Source: Rhodanobacteraceae bacterium (GTDB lineage Bacteria > Pseudomonadota > Gammaproteobacteria > Xanthomonadales > SZUA-5). Taken from it: DNA of 11,484 nucleotides. The stretch is taken from the NCBI GenBank assembly GCA_003233535.1, contig QIMA01000461.1, forward strand, positions 1-11,484, in the 5' to 3' direction. The position numbers and the translations under genes are program-made. Under the pieces are notes generated by a model. The model saw only the letters and a list, made by a program, of their open reading frames with translations, was not told the origin of the DNA and made no database searches. Numbering within the stretch: the stretch's first letter is position 1; every line of letters starts with the position of its first letter. Shown in pieces: positions 1 to 6,197 of the stretch.

Positions 1-397
1 CCGCGGGTGCGGTGACTTCGGGTTCAACTGGCGCGGAAGGCTTGCTCGCTGGCGTTTGAGTCGGTTCTGGTGCAACCGCCAGTTCTGGAGTCACGGTTTC
101 AGGCTGCAACACGATATCCGGGGCCATCTCAGGAATCGTATCGAGCAGCCGCACGGTGAGTCGCTGGCTTTCCACGAACGGCGGTGGCAGCGTCGGCGTT
201 TCCTGCAGCCACAAGGCGACTACGCCCGCGTGCGTGAACACGGCCAGCAGCAGCGCCGCAAGCACAACCCGGCCCGGTCCCCAGCGATTGCCAATCAGCA
301 TCCGCCAGCCATGCGCCTCTTCCAGCGATCGCGAGCGGCGATGCGCGCGAGCGACTCGACGCAGACCTTCGTCGATTTCGATGGCGCGAGCGGACAT
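1..397 (-). CDS. Membrane-anchored protein with Pro/Glu-rich periplasmic linker, TonB-like (partial, C-terminus off window)
   Basis: The minus-strand frame is open from an ATG at 397 to the window edge, giving 132 residues without a stop. Residues 1-42 are charged and Arg-rich (probably cytoplasmic), 43-64 form one hydrophobic segment (VVLAALLLAVFTHAGVVALW), and from about 68 the chain is rich in Pro, Glu, Val and Thr. This layout of short cytoplasmic tail, single membrane anchor and Pro/Glu linker is that of TonB-type energy transducers and other proteins that span the periplasm; the domain that would settle it is outside the window. The ATG has no Shine-Dalgarno sequence: the minus strand reads CCTCCT just before it. 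A second ATG at residue 33 is a possible alternative start, and an in-frame TAG closes the frame further upstream. It follows ruvC on the same strand after 116 bases. The TonB-like label is an inference from architecture. Confidence 0.6.
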   Translation of the reverse strand, partial: MSARAIEIDEGLRRVARAHRRSRSLEEAHGWRMLIGNRWGPGRVVLAALLLAVFTHAGVVALWLQETPTLPPPFVESQRLTVRLLDTIPEMAPDIVLQPETVTPELAVAPEPTQTPASKPSAPVEPEVTAPA

Positions 398-513
398 AGG
401 AGGACGCGATTGGTTGATAGCGCACGTTGTAACCGGTGCACCCTACACCGACGCTGAAGCGCGTTCGTGCGGTAATGACTTTTGGCGCTGGTAGGCGCGC
501 CCGAAGGTCTACG
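398..513. other. Spacer between ruvC and the TonB-like gene
   Basis: There are 116 bases between the ruvC stop and the next minus-strand start. I see no convincing promoter, terminator with a T-run, or small gene here. A GGCGCGCC palindrome lies just past the ruvC end. Confidence 0.5.
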
Positions 514-1023
514 CTAGCGCCGACGGCGCCAGCGCATAGGCGCGCCAATCCGATCGCTGGTTTGGCGGTGATGCGCATGCGCAATCGCTGCAGCCAACGC
601 ATCGGCTGGATCGCTATCGGGCAACTGCTTCAAACCCAACAGTAGCGAAACCATGTGCTGGACTTGCGCCTTGTCGGCGTGCCCAGTGCCGACCACGGCC
701 TTCTTGATCGCGGTCGGCGCGTATTCGTGCACCGCCATGCCGACGGAAACTGCGGCGCAAATAGCCGCGCCACGGGCCTGCCCCAGCTTCAACGCCGAGG
801 ACGGGTTATGCGATAGGAACACTGATTCCACCGCCGCTTCTGTAGGCCCAAACTCGGCAATCACCGCGGCAACTCCTTCAAAGATGTCTTTGAGCCGCGT
901 GGGAAAATCTTGATCCTTGGTGGCGACCACTTGGTGATGCACGTAGATCACTTTGTGATCGATCGAATCCACCACTCCAATGCCAGTTCGCCGCGAACCC
1001 GGATCAATGCCCAAGATGCGCAT
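514..1023 (-). CDS. ruvC: Crossover junction endodeoxyribonuclease RuvC
   Basis: RuvC is the Holliday-junction resolvase that cuts four-way DNA junctions together with the RuvAB branch-migration motor in recombination and repair. The product is 169 residues, close to the usual ~170. All four acidic catalytic residues sit at the positions known from E. coli: D7 in GIDPGS, E66 in AVESVF, and D138 and D141 in DSDPADAL. The start is placed at the ATG giving MRILGIDPGS, because the longer frame would begin with a TTG and add 13 residues before the conserved N-terminus. The Shine-Dalgarno sequence is poor at either start. The C-terminus is a short basic tail (RWRRRR). The gene lies 93 bases downstream of yebC on the same strand, the common yebC-ruvC pairing. 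ruvA and ruvB are not in the window; they may lie beyond the left edge. Confidence 0.97.
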   Translation of the reverse strand: MRILGIDPGSRRTGIGVVDSIDHKVIYVHHQVVATKDQDFPTRLKDIFEGVAAVIAEFGPTEAAVESVFLSHNPSSALKLGQARGAAICAAVSVGMAVHEYAPTAIKKAVVGTGHADKAQVQHMVSLLLGLKQLPDSDPADALAAAIAHAHHRQTSDRIGAPMRWRRRR

Positions 1024-1116
1024 CAGCCGAGCGCGCCAGCGCGCGCCAGATTGAGCTGCCAATGTGCTAGCCGCTCTATGCTCTTCTGGCCACTGGCACT
1101 GGCTACTGGAACTCGC

Positions 1117-1857
1117 TTATACGTAAGCATCCGCGCCCAGGTCCGCATTCGAATAGACGTTCTGCACGTCGTCCATCTCTTCTAGCCAATCAAGGAACTT
1201 AGCCACGCTCTGCGCCTGCTCACCTTCCAAAGCGATGTCGTTCTCGGCGCGCATGGTCACTTCGGCCTCATCAGGTTTCACGCCGGCGGCTACCATCGCC
1301 GCGCATACGGCATCGAATTCCTCGGGCGTGGTGATAACTTCAACCGAGTTGTCTTCGTCGAAACTGCGGATGTCGTCGGCGCCGGCTTCCAGAGCCACAT
1401 CCATCACTTTTTCTTCGTCCACGCCGGGAGCGAAACAGAGCACGCCGATCTTCTGAAACTGATAGGCGACCGAGCCATCGGTGCCCAGATTGCCGCCAAA
1501 CTTGCTGAACGCGTGGCGCACATCGGCGACCGTGCGGTTTTTGTTGTCGGTCATGCAGTCGACGATGACCGCCACTCCGCCCGGGGCATAGCCTTCGTAG
1601 CGCAGCTCTTCATAGCTGAACCCGTCCAGATCACCCGAGGCCTTCTTGATGGCGCGCTCGATGTTGTCCTTGGGCATCGACGCCGCGACCGCTTTGTCGA
1701 TGGCCAGACGCAGCCGTGGGTTGCCATCGGGATCCGCACCACCGACGCGGGTAGCGACGTTCAGCTCGCGCACCAGTTTGGTGAATACCTTGCCGCGCGC
1801 CGCATCTTGCTTACCTTTGCGGTGCTGAATATTGGCCCATTTACTGTGTCCTGCCAT
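1117..1857 (-). CDS. yebC: YebC/PmpR/TACO1 family protein
   Basis: This is a 246-residue member of the YebC/TACO1 family, cytoplasmic proteins described both as transcription regulators and as factors that help ribosomes through difficult stretches such as polyproline. The N-terminus [18 protein letters not shown] is the family signature, followed by [25 protein letters not shown] and [15 protein letters not shown], all typical of the first two domains. The acidic second half ([17 protein letters not shown]) also fits. The frame is open upstream to 1932, but the start at 1857 is chosen because of the conserved MAGHSKW and because ACAGGA lies seven bases ahead of it. Length matches the family. 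It precedes ruvC on the same strand and is probably co-transcribed with it. Confidence 0.97.
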   Translation of the reverse strand: MAGHSKWANIQHRKGKQDAARGKVFTKLVRELNVATRVGGADPDGNPRLRLAIDKAVAASMPKDNIERAIKKASGDLDGFSYEELRYEGYAPGGVAVIVDCMTDNKNRTVADVRHAFSKFGGNLGTDGSVAYQFQKIGVLCFAPGVDEEKVMDVALEAGADDIRSFDEDNSVEVITTPEEFDAVCAAMVAAGVKPDEAEVTMRAENDIALEGEQAQSVAKFLDWLEEMDDVQNVYSNADLGADAYV

Positions 1858-1973
1858 CGCTATGTCCTGTTGCTTGCCTAGCGAACAGCCACCGTAGGCT
1901 GCGTTCGCAATTGCTATTGAATGAGGGCGCAAAGCCTAACCCGTGCGCGCGGTTGGAGCCAGTATGGCGGCGC

Positions 1974-2150
1974 CTAAAAGTGGCCCTGGGCCAGGAATGT
2001 GTGGGCTAAATCGGCCACTTCGGAGGAGAAGACCAGGCCCGTATGCGAGGAGTGAACCTGCCTGTAGCCGGCAGCACGCAGCCGCTTGTCCAGATACGGC
2101 GTGGCCGGTCGGCCCATCCACAGTCCGTGTAGCAGCACCGGCGTAGGCAT
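1974..2150 (-). pseudogene. Truncated alpha/beta hydrolase (5' fragment only)
   Basis: An ATG at 2150, four bases after the stop of the RDD gene, opens a frame of only 58 codons. Its start, MPTPVLLHGLWMGRPATPYL, has the strand-turn (PVLLHGLW, the oxyanion-hole HG) of alpha/beta hydrolases, followed by a helix (DKRLRAAGYR) as expected for the second structural element. Such enzymes are normally 200 residues or more and carry a GxSxG nucleophile motif. Here the frame stops at TAG after FLAQGHF, and I find no GHSLG-type motif in any minus-strand frame between it and yebC, so the catalytic part seems deleted. Without a nucleophile the product cannot be an active hydrolase. The tight spacing to the RDD gene suggests the intact gene was once in its operon. 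A genuine 58-residue protein is the alternative. Confidence 0.6.
1976..2020 (-). terminator. Possible weak terminator hairpin at the end of the RDD/hydrolase transcript
   Basis: The arms AAGTGGCC and GGCCACTT (1978-1985 and 2013-2020) form a perfect 8-bp inverted repeat. Read on the minus strand it is followed by only four Ts in total, two of them in the stem. A smaller palindrome (CCTGGGCCAGG) lies in the 27-base loop. The stem overlaps the last codons of the hydrolase fragment. The large loop and short T-run make this a weak call. Confidence 0.3.
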
Positions 2151-2154
2151 GGGC

Positions 2155-2982
2155 TCAGCTGCCGAAGCGGGTAGCCTGCTCAACCATGCCACCCAACGAG
2201 CTGCCGATCAGGAAAAAGATCAGGATGACGGCCAATACGCCGCGCACGAAGCCCACCGGCTGATGCAATACGCGCGTTCCGCACTGCGTGTCCCAAGCGG
2301 TTCTGCCCTCACTCATCAGGCGCGCGAAGGCCAAAATTCGCGTCACCACCGAAACGATGGGAATGCCCAAGCCCCAGCCGAGCAGCCAAACTTTCGCTGA
2401 TCGGCTCATAGCCGTGCCGATATCCAGGCGCTGACCATCGTCTCGGATCACCCGCATACGCATGAAGGCCTTGCCCGGCGTGGTCCCAAATTGGGCCAGC
2501 ACCAGGGCCTCCACCGGCACTAACAGTGCCAACATCAGCATGTCGACTAGAAGGAAGCTATCGCTGGTAAAGCCCAGGCCGAGAGCACTCCCGATCGGTA
2601 TGGCAATAAAAATGAATATGCCCATGTCTATCAAGCGCGCTGCGTAGCGAACAATCGGGCGTCGTTGCGCGATCACGCTGTCGCTGTCGCCCGGTCGGAT
2701 CAGCTCTCCGCCGTGTGCGGGCGGTGGTGCGACCGGCGGAATCTCCGTAATCGGGGGCGGCGATGGCGGTTCTGCCCACTGCTTGGCATCGACCGCTTCG
2801 GCGCTTCCAAACTGATGTTTGAACGGACCTACTTCGCCCAATGGGCGCCAGTCGCCGACGCTGTCCTGCCACAGTAAATCATCCGCTTCGTAGCGCCCCT
2901 CGCGAATTGCTCGCAGCAGTTCATCGTCGGTGAACGGACCGATTTGCTTCTCGTCACGGGCCACAAAATACGTTTCTGCCAC
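2155..2982 (-). CDS. GYF_2 and RDD domain membrane protein
   Basis: The product has 275 residues in two parts. Residues 2-55 (YFVARDEKQIGPFTDDEL through LLWQDSVGDWRPLGE) are a GYF_2 domain, a small module expected to bind partner peptides in the cytoplasm. A Pro-rich linker (71-90) leads to an RDD domain from about 108, with the diagnostic Arg and Asp in YAARLIDM (R116, D119) and membrane segments near 118-138, 143-163, 197-216 and 246-265. RDD proteins are poorly characterised; some have been linked to ion transport. The start is a GTG at 2982 with CGGAGAA in front of it at good spacing. The gene is followed after four bases by a truncated hydrolase. The partner and substrate cannot be told from the sequence. 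Confidence 0.88.
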   Translation of the reverse strand: MAETYFVARDEKQIGPFTDDELLRAIREGRYEADDLLWQDSVGDWRPLGEVGPFKHQFGSAEAVDAKQWAEPPSPPPITEIPPVAPPPAHGGELIRPGDSDSVIAQRRPIVRYAARLIDMGIFIFIAIPIGSALGLGFTSDSFLLVDMLMLALLVPVEALVLAQFGTTPGKAFMRMRVIRDDGQRLDIGTAMSRSAKVWLLGWGLGIPIVSVVTRILAFARLMSEGRTAWDTQCGTRVLHQPVGFVRGVLAVILIFFLIGSSLGGMVEQATRFGS

Positions 2983-3159
2983 TGAGTTCTCCGCAGCTGT
3001 TTCTCAGTCAAGAGTATGGCCGATCTGCGCTTTCCGCAGGAGGACTGATGGCAGGGGTCGCGCGATACTGCTCCGAAAGCATGCTTGGTAACGAATGACA
3101 AAGACCTCAGTTAGAGCCCGCACAAGCAAGCTATGCTCAAGGTGCAGGGGTGCGCATAG
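2983..3159. other. Divergent spacer with two tiny coupled ORFs
   Basis: This is the region between the minus-strand RDD gene and the plus-strand cyclase remnant. On the plus strand, ATG at 3016 opens a 10-codon frame whose TGA (3046-3048) shares its final A with an ATG at 3048 that opens a 16-codon frame ending at 3098. The second ATG has a textbook AGGAGG (3038-3043) four bases upstream. No convincing promoter pair could be assigned in either direction. The small frames may be chance or relics of a lost gene. Confidence 0.3.
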
Positions 3160-3345
3160 ATGTTGAATAAAGCTCGGCCAGATGCCATCAGCTGGCTGAT
3201 GGTGCTGGCACTGATCTGCATCTGCGCGGCCTACGCGCAGCCCGGACAGGTGGGCGCCCCCAAACTCCTGATCGCCAAAGCCGATGAGGCGCTCTATGTG
3301 GCTAAGCGCGGGGGTAGGAATCGAATAGAAGTAGCCGAGGGCTGA
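3160..3345 (+). pseudogene. Collapsed diguanylate cyclase remnant (N-terminal signal segment joined to GGDEF tail)
   Basis: This short frame has 61 codons, opened by ATG at 3160 right after an in-frame TAG. Its second half contains KADEALYVAKRGGRNRIEV, the characteristic last helix and strand of GGDEF (diguanylate cyclase) domains, and then stops, as those proteins often do. Its first half is a positively charged start followed by WLMVLALICICAAYAQ, which looks like a signal peptide with cleavage after AYA. The GG(D/E)EF active site and the other ~150 residues of the domain are missing. The simplest reading is an internal deletion that fused the start and end of a secreted or membrane-anchored cyclase. 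Such proteins often carry signal peptides and sensor repeats in Xanthomonadales. It cannot make cyclic-di-GMP. A real small exported protein is less likely. Confidence 0.6.
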
Positions 3346-3456
3346 GCAGCATCATCTAATTATGCAATCGAGCAGGCCCTGGCAGAACAGAACGCCGAAG
3401 ACGTTCCGAGGTTTCTCGACCGCCAACTTGCGGGGCGCCTGTTTCCTCAGCCCTCG
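3336..3456. repeat. 11-bp inverted repeat flanking about 100 bases
   Basis: CGAGGGCTGAG at 3336-3346 and its exact reverse complement CTCAGCCCTCG at 3446-3456 bracket 99 bases. A further copy of CTCAGCCCT lies at 3460-3468. The left arm contains the stop codon of the cyclase remnant. No target-site duplication is visible outside the arms. Confidence 0.5.
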
Positions 3457-3472
3457 TCTCTCAGCCCTGCCC

Positions 3473-3513
3473 AAAAAAAAAACAAACCCGCCGCGATCCA
3501 TCTGATCGCGGCG
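3473..3513 (-). terminator. Strong intrinsic terminator, minus strand
   Basis: CGCCGCGATC (3489-3498) and GATCGCGGCG (3504-3513) form a perfect 10-bp GC-rich stem around the 5-base loop CATCT. On the plus strand it is preceded by a run of ten As (3473-3482) then CAAACC; on the minus strand this becomes a stem followed by GGTTTG and ten Ts. The orientation therefore stops transcription moving leftward. No annotated minus-strand gene lies immediately upstream of it, so it either ends an unrecognised small RNA or blocks antisense transcription away from thrA. Confidence 0.85.
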
Positions 3514-3600
3514 AGCTGCCCCTCCCCTTCCATCCGGATAACCGGAGGCCGGCCTACATCTGTACTCGTTGCAAAAAGTAAACGATTGCTGAACGAGTGC
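3474..3600 (-). ncRNA. Candidate small RNA ending at the terminator (speculative)
   Basis: A minus-strand transcript is implied by the strong terminator at 3473-3513, but no minus-strand protein gene ends there. A weak -35/-10-like pair on the minus strand (TTGCAC, then TACTTT after 16 bases, around 3600-3573) would give an RNA of roughly 90-100 nucleotides. It would carry a G-rich segment (complement of 3519-3535), the AGGCCGGCCT palindrome and the terminator stem. The start is very uncertain: only three of six -10 bases match the consensus. Confidence 0.3.
3564..3598. repeat. Bulged 11-bp hairpin in the thrA leader
   Basis: ACTCGTTGCAA (3564-3574) pairs with TTGC (3586-3589) and AACGAGT (3592-3598), leaving a two-base bulge and an 11-base loop. 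It can form in RNA from either strand. Its role is unknown; a regulatory structure upstream of thrA or part of a small minus-strand RNA are both possible. Confidence 0.5.
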
Positions 3601-3740
3601 AAGCTGCAGCGCAGCATGACAACTCGATCAACCGTTGCGTTTATCTGCATCTTGTAGTCATCTTCACGCTTGGGCATTGCTGCAGTGCAGCGTCAGCAAA
3701 GGCTAGCGGCCCGTTAGATTAAGCAAGTCGGAGATCGTTG

Positions 3741-6197
3741 GTGAAGTTAATCGCGCACAAATTTGGTGGTTCCTCGTTGGCTGACGCGCAGCGCATCGCG
3801 CACGTGGCCGCGCTCCTTGCTGAGCGTGAAGACGAACATCAGGTGATTATCGTTTCGGCTCTGCAGCGCGTTACCGACGAGTTGCTGGCGCTTGGCACGG
3901 CGGCAGCGGCGCGGCAAAGCGACTGGCCCGAGCGTCTCGCACAGCTACGCCAACGGCACTGGCAAACTGCAGGCGAGTTGCTTGGTAACGACACTGCGCA
4001 GATCGAGTTGGAGCCCATCTTCGAAGTGGCCGCCAATCTGCTGCGCGGCATTGAGCTGTTGGGCCTGACGCCAGAACCGGTCATGGCCCTGCTCTCTGGG
4101 CTCGGTGAAGTGCTCAGCGCCACGCTACTTACTCGCGTCCTGCGCAGTGCCAACCGTGACGCAGTTATGCTCGACGCGCGCGAGGTGCTCGTGGTTGAAC
4201 AGGCCGAAACCTACGTTGCGGTGAATTGGTCAGCGACCGAGCAGCGCTTGAGTCAGTGGCGCGAACGCAACCCAGGGTTTCCGGTCGTGGTGACCGGATT
4301 CATAGCTCGCGACGCAGACGGTCACCCGACCACGCTGGGCCGCAACGGCAGCGACTATTCCGCCTCGATCATGGGTGCGCTGTTCGACGCAGCTGAGATC
4401 CATATCTGGACCGACGTCGATGGCGTACTGAGTGCCGATCCGCGGCTGGTACCGGACGCGTTCGCGCTGGCTGAATTGTCCTACGAAGAGGCTTTCGAGC
4501 TGGCCTACTTCGGCGCCAAGGTGATTCATCCGCAAACGATGGCGCCGGCTACCGAACGCGGCATTCCGCTGATCATCCGCAACACCTTCAACAGCGCTCA
4601 TCCAGGCACGCGCATCGTGGCGCGTAGCGGTGCCGAACCGCCGGTCAAGGGCCTGTCCACGATCGATCAGCTGTCGCTGGTGACCATCGAAGGCGCGGGC
4701 ATGATCGGTGTACCGGGTACGGCTGAACGGGTATTCGGCGCGCTGCGTGCGGCGACCGTTTCTGTTGTCATGATCTCGCAAGGCTCGTCCGAACACTCCA
4801 TCTGTTTCGTGGTCCGCTTAGCGGAGGCTGCGCGCGCGCAGAAAGTGCTCGAGCAGGCTTTTGAACGCGAACTGGCCGATCAGCGTATCCAGCGCATTCA
4901 CCGTAAGGACGACACCACGGTGCTCGCCGTGGTCGGTGACGGCATGGCCGGTCGTCCGGGTATTGCTGCCCAACTGTTCGATTCGCTGGGCCGAGCCAAG
5001 GTCAACATTCGCGCTATCGCGCAAGGCGCCTCCGAACGCAATATCTCCGTCGCCATTGCCGCCGATGACGCGGTTCGTGCGCTGCGCGCAGTACATGCTG
5101 GCTTCTATCTATCGCCACACACGCTGTCCATCGGGCTGATTGGGCCCGGCAACGTCGGCCGTGCGCTGCTGCAGCAAATCGCTGCAGTGCGACCGCGCTT
5201 GCTGGCCCAGAACAATCTGGATTTGCGCCTGCGCGCAGTGGCCAGCTCACGCAAGATGCTGCTCGGCGATGGCAAGGGCGACATCAGCCAGACTATCGAA
5301 CAGTTTCAGACCGAGTCCGATACCCTGGACATGCAGCAGTTCACTGACTGGGTGCAGGTTCAACATTTGCCGCACGCGGTCATTTTGGACTGCAGCGCCG
5401 CGTCCACAGTCGCCGATCACTATGCCAACTGGATGGCCCGCGGCATTCACGTGGTCACCCCGAACAAACAGGCCGGCGGCGGTCCGCTGCAGCGTTTCCA
5501 GCAGATCCAGCAGGCGGCCCGCGAGGGTTCCGTGCGCTGGCGCTACGAGGCCACGGTGGGAGCCGGTCTGCCGGTCATCCAAACCCTGCGCGATTTGATC
5601 GATACCGGTGATCAGGTATTGGCTATCGAAGGGATTTTCTCAGGTACCTTGGCCTGGCTGTTTAACCGTTTCGACGGCAGCACGCCATTTTCCCAGTTGG
5701 TCGCCGAGGCCCGCGCGGCGGGCTACACCGAACCGGATCCGCGCGACGATCTATCCGGGCTGGACGTCGCCCGCAAGCTGGTGATTCTAGCGCGCGAGCT
5801 GCAAATGGACCTGGATCTCGATCAGGTCGAGGTCGAAAGCCTGGTCCCAGACAGCCTGCAGCAAACTGACCCGCAAGGCTTTGTGGACGGACTGGTGGCC
5901 TTTGACTCGGCGATGGACCAGCGCTTGCAACGCGCGCGCGCTGCGGGCAAGGTTCTGCGCTACGTGGCGCGCCTAGACCTGCAAGCCGGGACCGCCGCAG
6001 TCGGCCTAGCCAGCGTCGGCGACGATCATGCCTTTGCCCACATCCGCCTGACGGACAACATCGTGCAATACACCACCGAACGCTATCGTGATAATCCGCT
6101 GGTGGTCCAGGGCCCTGGCGCCGGACCCGAGGTAACCGCAGCCGGCGTGCTCGCCGATCTGCTGCGGGTGGCAGGTGCAGTAGGAGCACAGGTGTGA
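3741..6197 (+). CDS. thrA: Bifunctional aspartate kinase / homoserine dehydrogenase I
   Basis: ThrA catalyses the first and third steps of threonine synthesis: phosphorylation of aspartate and NAD(P)H-dependent reduction of aspartate semialdehyde to homoserine. With the GTG start the protein has 818 residues. The kinase domain spans about 1-295, with KFGGSS at 7-12, GRNGSDYSAS at 200-209 and TDVDGVLSADPR at 224-235. Two ACT-type regulatory segments follow (about 310-365 and 392-445), each with the GxxGxPG-type turn expected for threonine feedback. The dehydrogenase begins near 463 with the nucleotide-binding GLIGPGNVG, then TPNK near 573 and GLDVARK, whose Asp and Lys are the expected catalytic pair (about 675 and 679). 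GTG at 3741 is preferred over TTG at 3738 because GGAG (3730-3733) lies seven bases before it. It is the first gene of thrABC and overlaps thrB by four bases. No essential motif is missing. Confidence 0.97.
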   Translation: MKLIAHKFGGSSLADAQRIAHVAALLAEREDEHQVIIVSALQRVTDELLALGTAAAARQSDWPERLAQLRQRHWQTAGELLGNDTAQIELEPIFEVAANLLRGIELLGLTPEPVMALLSGLGEVLSATLLTRVLRSANRDAVMLDAREVLVVEQAETYVAVNWSATEQRLSQWRERNPGFPVVVTGFIARDADGHPTTLGRNGSDYSASIMGALFDAAEIHIWTDVDGVLSADPRLVPDAFALAELSYEEAFELAYFGAKVIHPQTMAPATERGIPLIIRNTFNSAHPGTRIVARSGAEPPVKGLSTIDQLSLVTIEGAGMIGVPGTAERVFGALRAATVSVVMISQGSSEHSICFVVRLAEAARAQKVLEQAFERELADQRIQRIHRKDDTTVLAVVGDGMAGRPGIAAQLFDSLGRAKVNIRAIAQGASERNISVAIAADDAVRALRAVHAGFYLSPHTLSIGLIGPGNVGRALLQQIAAVRPRLLAQNNLDLRLRAVASSRKMLLGDGKGDISQTIEQFQTESDTLDMQQFTDWVQVQHLPHAVILDCSAASTVADHYANWMARGIHVVTPNKQAGGGPLQRFQQIQQAAREGSVRWRYEATVGAGLPVIQTLRDLIDTGDQVLAIEGIFSGTLAWLFNRFDGSTPFSQLVAEARAAGYTEPDPRDDLSGLDVARKLVILARELQMDLDLDQVEVESLVPDSLQQTDPQGFVDGLVAFDSAMDQRLQRARAAGKVLRYVARLDLQAGTAAVGLASVGDDHAFAHIRLTDNIVQYTTERYRDNPLVVQGPGAGPEVTAAGVLADLLRVAGAVGAQV

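Larger units (their letters stand above)
3346..3740. other. Long leader region upstream of thrA
   Basis: This stretch of almost 400 bases holds no convincing gene. It contains the right arm of the 11-bp inverted repeat, a strong minus-strand terminator (3473-3513), a C-rich tract (3519-3535), the palindrome AGGCCGGCCT (3546-3555), an 11-bp bulged hairpin (3564-3598), and two nearly identical 13-base palindromes (3603-3615 and 3679-3691). Between the latter is a 13-codon frame (3616-3657) with three Thr and two Ile. No sigma-70 promoter for thrA could be picked with confidence. A plus-strand terminator with a T-run, as needed for classical attenuation, is not seen. Confidence 0.5.

Noticed and set aside
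129..602. Minus-strand frame of 157 codons overlapping ruvC and the TonB-like gene
   Set aside because: It overlaps the ruvC end and the anchored-protein frame in another phase, and its composition (Arg, Ser, Ala) is that of a shadow frame. The other phase shows a membrane segment and natural linker composition.
1513..1881. Plus-strand frame of 122 codons opposite yebC
   Set aside because: It lies entirely antisense to a well-conserved gene and shows no motif of its own.
1858..1932. 25-residue N-terminal extension of YebC
   Set aside because: The conserved family start is MAGHSKW and a Shine-Dalgarno sequence lies directly ahead of it; the extension has no family support.
3447..3677. Minus-strand 76-codon frame ending just past the strong terminator
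   Set aside because: The terminator stem and T-run lie inside the frame, which would end transcription before the stop codon. Its residues show no domain.
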